From Richelia sinica FACHB-800 (GTDB taxonomy: Bacteria; Cyanobacteriota; Cyanobacteriia; Cyanobacteriales; Nostocaceae): a stretch of DNA of 64,000 bases. The notes below the pieces were generated by a model. The model was given only the letters and a program-made list of their open reading frames with translations, was not told the origin of the DNA and did no database searches. Numbering within the stretch: the stretch's first letter is position 1; each line of letters starts with the position of its first letter. Of this stretch, positions 57,121 to 64,000 are shown piece by piece. The stretch is taken from the NCBI RefSeq assembly GCF_014698825.1, contig NZ_JACJTT010000016.1:44355-108354 (forward strand), read 5' to 3'. The position numbers were made by a program, and so were the translations under genes.

Positions 57121-59694
57121 CTACTTCCCTAACATTGTCCACACACCATCCCAGGTTTCTGGTGGTGGGCTTTTTTGATAATTGTGGGCACGTTCTAGAT
57201 GGAGGTTAACGGCTTGGTCTGTGGGGTTGAGGTGTTGAGCGGCTGTAAAATAAGCGATCGCTTGTGGAAAATCTCGCTCTAAATAAGCTGTGCGTCCAGT
57301 ATGATAGAGGTGCAGAAATTCTTCGGTATCAGCATCTAGGGGTATGGTGCGATCGCCAATTAATTCATAAATATCTACGGCTTGGTGTTTACCTTTGACG
57401 CGAATTTTATCCAGTTGCCGGGCCCAAATGCGATCGCTACATAATTTGTATGTAAACTCGCTCAACAGAATATCACAGCCATATTCTTTGGTAACACCTT
57501 CCAATCGAGAACTTAAATTGACTCCATCACCAATGACTGTATAGTCCATCCGTTTGTGGGAACCAATATTTCCTGATACCACTTCTCCAGAACTAATGCC
57601 TATACCAATATGAATTTGTGGTTGGGACTGAATAATTCTTCTATGGTTAAATTCTTGCAACCGCCGTCGCATATCCAAAGCCGACTGAATTGCTCGCCAA
57701 GCGTGATTTTCTGTCAGTGGTAGAGGTGCACCAAATACCGCCATCAAAGCGTCGCCAATAAACTTATCTAAGGTTCCTTCATAGTTAAAAACTGCTTCCA
57801 CCATAGTTTCAAAATACTGATTCAGCAGCGATACCACCTCAGCTGCACCCAAATTTTCTGTGAGTGTGGTGTAACCGCGAATATCAGAAAATAAAATCGT
57901 CACCTCTTTCCGTTCACCTACCATTAAAGTATCTTCACCAAGAGCCATCACCTGCTCGGCTACATGGGGTGTAAGATAACGGTACATGGTGTTTTTCATC
58001 CGTTTTTCTCGGCTGATATCTTCCAATACCACCAACCCTCCCCGCACGCCTCCTTCTGGGTTGGTTAAGGGATTCACAGTGAGATTAATACTGCGCTCTA
58101 ATAGTGTGACTGCATCCCCACGCAACCTATGTAAATGGGGAATTAGGGGTTGATTCCAGGGGATGAAAATATCGGGATTGGTGCGATCGCGTATGGCTAA
58201 AATTAACTTCTTCCCTCTCCATCCTAGAGAAGCAACATTATTAACTTCTTCATATAATCCCACTATTAAACTTTGCTCTGGAACATAATGTCTAGCACCA
58301 TGTTTTAAACTGTCTTCCAAACGCATTTGCAAGTTTTCCAGTGGCACAATTTCCCACACGGGACGACCGATTAAATTTTGTTCCCAGAGAATTTTATTAT
58401 ATTTACTATTTGTTGCTTGTAAAGGACAACCTAGTAACTCTAACGCCGCATCATTAATAGTAACGATTTGTCCTTGCATATCTGTAGAAATTACCGCATT
58501 AGATAAACTTTGGAGAATATCTTTTTGGTATTGTCTTTCTAATAACACATTTTCAAATAAACGAGCATTTTCTAAAGCGATTCCCGCTTGAATATTAAAC
58601 GCTCGCATAAATTCTTCATCGGAAGTTGTAAAACTACCTTGATGTTTATTAATTAATTGCGTGACTCCAATCAATTCATTGGCGGAGTTGAATACAGGTA
58701 AACATAAAATATTTCTAGTTAAATAACCCGTTTTTTTATCTGTAGTCGGGTCAAACCTGGGGTCTTTATAAGCATCAGGAATATTCAAAGCTTGTCCTGT
58801 AGAAGCCACATAACCAGCTATACCCCGGTTAGACGGAATGCGAATTTCAATTAAATGTTGACCATCTGCTGCTGCTACTTTTGTCCACAATTCCCCCATT
58901 TCTTTGCGATACAAAAACAGGGTACTTCTATCAGCTTGCATTAAAATTCTCGCCTGTTCCATCACCATTTGCAAAGTGGCTTCTAAATCCAAACTTTGCC
59001 CTAAGGTTTGGGTAGCTCTTAATAAAGCTGTAGCTCCACGCTGATTACGAGCGGCAACATAAAAAGATTGACAACTTTCTAAGATAATGCCGATAGAAGC
59101 AGCAAAATCCCGAAAGGATTCTTCATCTTCCTGAGTAAAAGGAACATCACCTGCTTTATTTACCAATTGGACTACAGCAACAATTTTATTTTTGCTGCTG
59201 ACCACTGGCATACATAAAATATTATGAATTTTATAGCCCATTTGTTGCTCTAATTCTGGGCTAAATAAAGGATGAGAATATATTTCTGATATATTTAAAT
59301 ATTCGCCTGTAGTCGCTACATGACCAGGAATGCCAACATTAATAGGAATACGAATTTCTAAAAACTTTTGGCTATTATCTTGAGGAACCTTTGACCACAG
59401 TTGACCTTTATCATTATCAACTAAAAAGATGGCTGTGTGTTCTGCTTGGAGAATTTGACCAATTTTCAACGTAATAGCTTGCAGGACTTTCTCCAACATG
59501 CTTTCTAAAGCTTCATTATTGAGTAAATCAATAGCTCTAAGAAATTGCTGGAATTCTGCGGTGATAAAGTCCAGTAAGCACACAAACTCGTTAACCGACA
59601 GTTCTGTTACCCGACTGAGCAAGTCCTGGGTTTGGTTAACTTGATTTAGTTCCGTTAATGTAGCCAAGACGCTACCAGGGGTAGGAAGTGTCAT
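57121..59694 (-). CDS. cyaB: GAF-GAF-PAS class III adenylate cyclase (CyaB type)
   Basis: 857 residues, the same order and length as Anabaena CyaB1/CyaB2. GAF-A covers about 60-205 (TAIFLVDNDKGQLWSKV, NILCMPVVSSKNKIVAVVQL). GAF-B covers about 235-385 (STLFLYRKEMGELWTKVA, NILCLPVFNSANELIGVTQL). A PAS region follows at about 395-570 and the catalytic domain starts at about 598 (VTILFSDIRGYTTLTENL). DKFIGDALMAVFG and YTVIGDGVNLSSRLEG carry the metal and transition-state residues; the Lys in DKF and the Thr in DYT fit ATP rather than GTP. A TPR-like end (about 800-845) follows. In Anabaena these GAFs bind cAMP and auto-activate the enzyme. Substrate and ligand here are inferred. Confidence 0.93.
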   Translation of the reverse strand: MTLPTPGSVLATLTELNQVNQTQDLLSRVTELSVNEFVCLLDFITAEFQQFLRAIDLLNNEALESMLEKVLQAITLKIGQILQAEHTAIFLVDNDKGQLWSKVPQDNSQKFLEIRIPINVGIPGHVATTGEYLNISEIYSHPLFSPELEQQMGYKIHNILCMPVVSSKNKIVAVVQLVNKAGDVPFTQEDEESFRDFAASIGIILESCQSFYVAARNQRGATALLRATQTLGQSLDLEATLQMVMEQARILMQADRSTLFLYRKEMGELWTKVAAADGQHLIEIRIPSNRGIAGYVASTGQALNIPDAYKDPRFDPTTDKKTGYLTRNILCLPVFNSANELIGVTQLINKHQGSFTTSDEEFMRAFNIQAGIALENARLFENVLLERQYQKDILQSLSNAVISTDMQGQIVTINDAALELLGCPLQATNSKYNKILWEQNLIGRPVWEIVPLENLQMRLEDSLKHGARHYVPEQSLIVGLYEEVNNVASLGWRGKKLILAIRDRTNPDIFIPWNQPLIPHLHRLRGDAVTLLERSINLTVNPLTNPEGGVRGGLVVLEDISREKRMKNTMYRYLTPHVAEQVMALGEDTLMVGERKEVTILFSDIRGYTTLTENLGAAEVVSLLNQYFETMVEAVFNYEGTLDKFIGDALMAVFGAPLPLTENHAWRAIQSALDMRRRLQEFNHRRIIQSQPQIHIGIGISSGEVVSGNIGSHKRMDYTVIGDGVNLSSRLEGVTKEYGCDILLSEFTYKLCSDRIWARQLDKIRVKGKHQAVDIYELIGDRTIPLDADTEEFLHLYHTGRTAYLERDFPQAIAYFTAAQHLNPTDQAVNLHLERAHNYQKSPPPETWDGVWTMLGK

Positions 59695-59775
59695 GGGAGT
59701 TTAAATGTTAACTGTGGGTTTAATCATTCATAAATATGTGATTACGTGGGAAATTTGGCATTTTTTGAGCTTTAG

Positions 59776-59793
59776 GGCGGGTTTTATCCCGCC
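59776..59793. other. GC hairpin GGCGGG-N6-CCCGCC
   Basis: A perfect six-pair stem between cyaB and the sqdX stop. There is no T-run on the sqdX side, so it may be a repeat element or weak terminator rather than a classical one. Confidence 0.5.
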
Positions 59794-59812
59794 TTGAGAG
59801 CAAACCAAAATT

Positions 59813-60949
59813 TTAGCTAGCTGTTGTCAGAGTCGGTGTAGAAACGACTTTTTGATAGTAATGTTGCAGTTGGCGTGTAGCTGCGCTCCAACCCCATTTT
59901 TCCGCTTCTTGACGAGCATTTTGACGGATAATGGCTGCTTTTTGCTGTTGTTCTAACAGCAGAACTGTAGCATCAATGGCGGCCTGGATATCAGCTTTGG
60001 GATCAAAAAGATAACCATTGACCCCATCAGTAACAATATCAGGAATTCCACCAGAACGGGCAGCAACCACCGGACAACCAGCAGCCATTGCTTCTAAAAG
60101 CACTAATCCTAGTGTCTCAGTTCGGGAGGGAAAAATAAAGGCATCAGCACTGGCAAAGGCTGAGGCTAATTCTTCTCCCATCAGATAGCCTACGAATAGG
60201 GTATTGGTACCAGCAAAGTGTTTTTCTAATGTGGAACGATGGGGGCCATCTCCCACCAAGGCTAATCTGGCATGGGGAATAGCTTGTAAAATCGGCTTGA
60301 TGCGTTCAATTTCCTTTTCCGCAGACAAGCGGCCGACGTAGAGTAGCAAGGGACTATCTAAGTGATTTTGAGATAATCGCGATCGCATTTCTAAACTGGC
60401 ACGGTCTGGGTGAAACAATTCTGTATCCACTCCCCTCTGCCATAAATCTACCCGTTCAATGCCGTGGGCTGTCAATTCAGCCATCATTGCTGTCGATGTA
60501 CACAAATTTAACATCGCTTGGTTATGGGCCCCCTTCAGTAATTCCCATAGTAACCCTTCTAACATTCCTAAGCCATAGTGCTGGAGATATTGGGGTAAAT
60601 GGGTATGATAGGATGCCACCAAAGGAATTTTTAATACTTTGCTATAAAAAATCCCAGAGAGTCCTAAAACTGCTGGATTAACAACATGAATAATATCCGG
60701 TTGAAATTCTTCTAAGGCATGACCAATGGCAGGACGAGGTAAGGCCATTTTCAACTCTGGATACAAAGGTAAGGGAAAACCACTAACGCCGTAAACTTTC
60801 GCTCCTTTATGTTCTTTAATCCCTCCCTCAGGGGCTACTACCAATACTTGATTTCCATCACGTTGGAGATGGTCAACGGTGTGACGTAAACGTGTCACAA
60901 TGCCGTCAACCTTGGGCAAAAAGGTTTCGGTGAATAGGGCAATTCTCAT
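59813..60949 (-). CDS. sqdX: Sulfoquinovosyltransferase, sulfolipid synthesis
   Basis: 378 residues from the ATG at 60949 (MRIALFTETFLPKVDGIVTRL-type start). An upstream in-frame ATG at 61039 would add 30 residues read from a low-complexity repeat and is not credible. GT4 family: GPHRSTLEKHF and FPSRTETLGLVLLEAMAAGCPVV (E-x7-E). It transfers sulfoquinovose from UDP-sulfoquinovose to diacylglycerol, making SQDG of thylakoid membranes. sqdB lies immediately upstream. Confidence 0.95.
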   Translation of the reverse strand: MRIALFTETFLPKVDGIVTRLRHTVDHLQRDGNQVLVVAPEGGIKEHKGAKVYGVSGFPLPLYPELKMALPRPAIGHALEEFQPDIIHVVNPAVLGLSGIFYSKVLKIPLVASYHTHLPQYLQHYGLGMLEGLLWELLKGAHNQAMLNLCTSTAMMAELTAHGIERVDLWQRGVDTELFHPDRASLEMRSRLSQNHLDSPLLLYVGRLSAEKEIERIKPILQAIPHARLALVGDGPHRSTLEKHFAGTNTLFVGYLMGEELASAFASADAFIFPSRTETLGLVLLEAMAAGCPVVAARSGGIPDIVTDGVNGYLFDPKADIQAAIDATVLLLEQQQKAAIIRQNARQEAEKWGWSAATRQLQHYYQKVVSTPTLTTAS

Positions 60950-61143
60950 AGAAAATGATTGAGTGCAGGCAGAAGGCAGAAGGCAGAAGGCAGGGGGGGA
61001 AACGGAGGACAAGGGGGACAAGGGGGATAAGGAGGACAAGGAGGAATATCTTCATTTTTCCTCCCCCTCTTCTCTACACCCCCTCTCTTTCTGTCACCTG
61101 TCACCTGTTCCCTGTCACCTAATTCATTGTTCCCAATTTTCCA
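60950..61143. repeat. Purine-rich repeats and STRR between sqdB and sqdX
   Basis: AGGCAGA heptads (60966-60993) and GGGGACAAGGG-type near-repeats (61006-61040) are followed by the CTGTCAC STRR at 61091-61120 (three units plus one variant). The run separates two genes that would otherwise be close. The sqdX start lies at its left edge. Confidence 0.8.
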
Positions 61144-62693
<1,550 letters not shown>

Positions 62694-63344
62694 TTAGCGC
62701 CGATGAAACTCCACTTCCTTTGCTGATAACTTAATGTCATATTCACCAAAGAAATCATGGCCTAATAGTCCAATTCCTGCGTTAGGTGCGATCGCTACTT
62801 CTAAATTTTGAGCTACCATTCCACTCACTGCTATAGACTTTACCTGTCCAGTTAATAATTTGATTTGACTACCGTCAGCAATTTGTGCAGCAATTGAACC
62901 AGTAGTTTTAATATTCAATTTATTAGCCATTTTGCGGGTAATTAAAGTGCTATTTGCACCAGTGTCTAAAATCATATCGAAAGACTGTTTATTATTAAAA
63001 TTTACCTCTATTACTGGAGTTCTGCCGATTCGCCGTTTAATAGGAATTCGTGCTACTCTAGTGTCTATTTTTTTATTACTCTTCAATCCAGATGATTTAT
63101 GTTCTTTGTTCTCTGGTGCTTCAGTTGTGATAGCGGCTGTATTCGTCTCTGGTTTCTGGGCAGTTTTACCGCACAATTTACCTAAACTCACAGTTTTACC
63201 TGAAGATGTCACCATAAAACATAAGCCTGTATCTTCAGCACCTACCCGATAAGATATAGCCGCAACAAATAAGGTTGGTACCAACACAACAGACAAAAAT
63301 ATCTTACCGAATATGCCCTTATTTCTCCCATGTTTCATTGCCAT
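62694..63344 (-). CDS. Small retropepsin-like aspartic protease, secreted
   Basis: 216 residues with an N-terminal membrane/signal segment (IFLSVVLVPTLFVAAISY). Residues about 105-216 form a single retropepsin domain: VNFNNKQSFDMILDTGANST (D-T-G), LVGI-like NAGIGLLGHDFFGEYDIKL. Unlike the 415-residue protein at 38278 it has a single DTG, so it would need to dimerise. Two cysteines follow the signal (LCFMVTSSG, KLCGKT), forming a small domain. Confidence 0.88.
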   Translation of the reverse strand: MAMKHGRNKGIFGKIFLSVVLVPTLFVAAISYRVGAEDTGLCFMVTSSGKTVSLGKLCGKTAQKPETNTAAITTEAPENKEHKSSGLKSNKKIDTRVARIPIKRRIGRTPVIEVNFNNKQSFDMILDTGANSTLITRKMANKLNIKTTGSIAAQIADGSQIKLLTGQVKSIAVSGMVAQNLEVAIAPNAGIGLLGHDFFGEYDIKLSAKEVEFHRR

Positions 63345-64000
63345 TATTTCTCCTATTTAATTGCTATATATCAAAGTCTAAATTCCCAAAGATGATATAA
63401 ATTTTTAACTGTCTTGAGGATGAAATAAGCCGTAAATCATTTTAAATATTGGCAATTTATTATACAGTTGGTCTTTCCCAGTGAATTCTATGGTCATTAT
63501 TCAGGCATTTGCACAGATGATCAGTAAATAAAAGTTAGTTTATTTCTTTTCCTCAAAATCTTAATTAGTACCAAATAGAACCCAACTACAGGTAAAATGA
63601 ATCACCTAATTTCTTAGATACTCCTGGAAAAACATGAAATCAGGACAAATTTTTATCATCGGCAAATACCCAGTCAAACCCGAATCTAGCTAGAGAAATC
63701 CGTTTTGATTCATGTTCAGTATACTGAGACTTAACCGTTGATTAGACTGGTATTACGGCTTGAGGACTTACGCAATTGTCACAAATAGCGGGTGGGGTTA
63801 CGCTCATTGGGGTAGGTTTTTTACATTCCCTTGTGAGAGTAGGGAGAGTAGGGGAAGTAGAGGTTTGGCTCAATAGTTGGGATGTTTTGAGTAATACCAA
63901 TTCTCTAAAAGCCAGCTACAGATAAAGCCATCAAAATATATTGCCTTCGGGCAATAGATGCAATAATGTGTTTGGTTAATTTCCCAATTTCAGCGTAGAG
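63345..64000. other. Right-edge intergenic region
   Basis: No ORF is convincing. GGACTTACGCAATTGTCACA (63764-63783) resembles terminal sequence seen next to insertion elements and dispersed repeats in cyanobacteria, but no transposase is seen in the window. GGTGGGGTTACGCTCATTGG follows soon after. The next gene lies beyond the edge. Confidence 0.4.

Noticed and set aside
60950..61039. N-terminal extension of sqdX starting at 61039
   Set aside because: The added 30 residues come from a purine/pyrimidine repeat; the family starts at the MRIALFTETF segment (60949).

Overview
The window is chromosomal DNA from a cyanobacterium, most likely a filamentous heterocyst-forming one (Nostoc/Anabaena group). 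Evidence: the HIP1 octamer GCGATCGC recurs throughout; there is a photosystem II gene (psbX) beside ycf66, sulfolipid genes (sqdB, sqdX), a GUN4 protein, a cyAbrB regulator and a GAF-GAF-PAS adenylate cyclase of the Anabaena CyaB type; and heptameric tandem repeats (STRRs such as CTGTAAC/CTGTCAC) and other dispersed short repeats typical of these genomes sit between genes.

Layout. 1-8.8 kb: an edge-truncated, catalytically degenerate M48-like membrane protein, prfC, a DUF4870 protein, hemB, mutS and a secreted thioredoxin-fold protein. 8.8-10.6 kb: a two-gene AAA ATPase/DUF4276 cassette whose second gene is frameshifted. 10.7-22.9 kb: housekeeping genes (coaBC, an esterase, an HxlR regulator divergent from an OYE reductase, recN, tRNA-Leu(GAG), accC, yggT, psbX, ycf66, two TolB-like lipoproteins, sdhB), with a 100-bp tandem duplication in front of the tRNA. 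23-31.3 kb: a 1.2-kb non-coding stretch ahead of cyAbrB, then a CPBP protease, proB, a YqeG phosphatase, a DUF3727 protein, ruvX and a double GNAT protein. 31.3-39.5 kb: an orphan AT-rich gene, a decayed Uma2 gene, icd divergent from gun4, a MalK-type ATPase, and a retropepsin-like protease paired with a lipoprotein.

39.5-46.2 kb is an AT-rich accessory region. It holds a VWA / PP2C / kinase triad of the TerY-P type, a PIN-domain toxin with its partner, and a three-gene cassette (ribbon-helix-helix-like protein plus two unrecognised proteins) behind two inverted repeats. I consider this the best place to look for little-described biology. 46.3-52.4 kb: groES-groEL under a perfect CIRCE operator, a LuxR-type response regulator, and leuC-leuD. 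52.8-57.1 kb: a large RTX/Calx-beta secreted protein with a near-perfect 450-bp tandem repeat. 57.1-63.3 kb: the adenylate cyclase, sqdB-sqdX and a second small retropepsin-like protein. No transposase, CRISPR array, rRNA or prophage was recognised.

Functional threads: tetrapyrrole supply (hemB, gun4), DNA repair (mutS, recN, ruvX), carbon/nitrogen metabolism (icd, sdhB, proB, leuCD, accC), thylakoid lipids and PSII (sqdB, sqdX, psbX), and stress/defence modules (TerY-P-like triad, ATPase/DUF4276, toxin-antitoxin). All functions are assigned by reading motifs; no database search was run.
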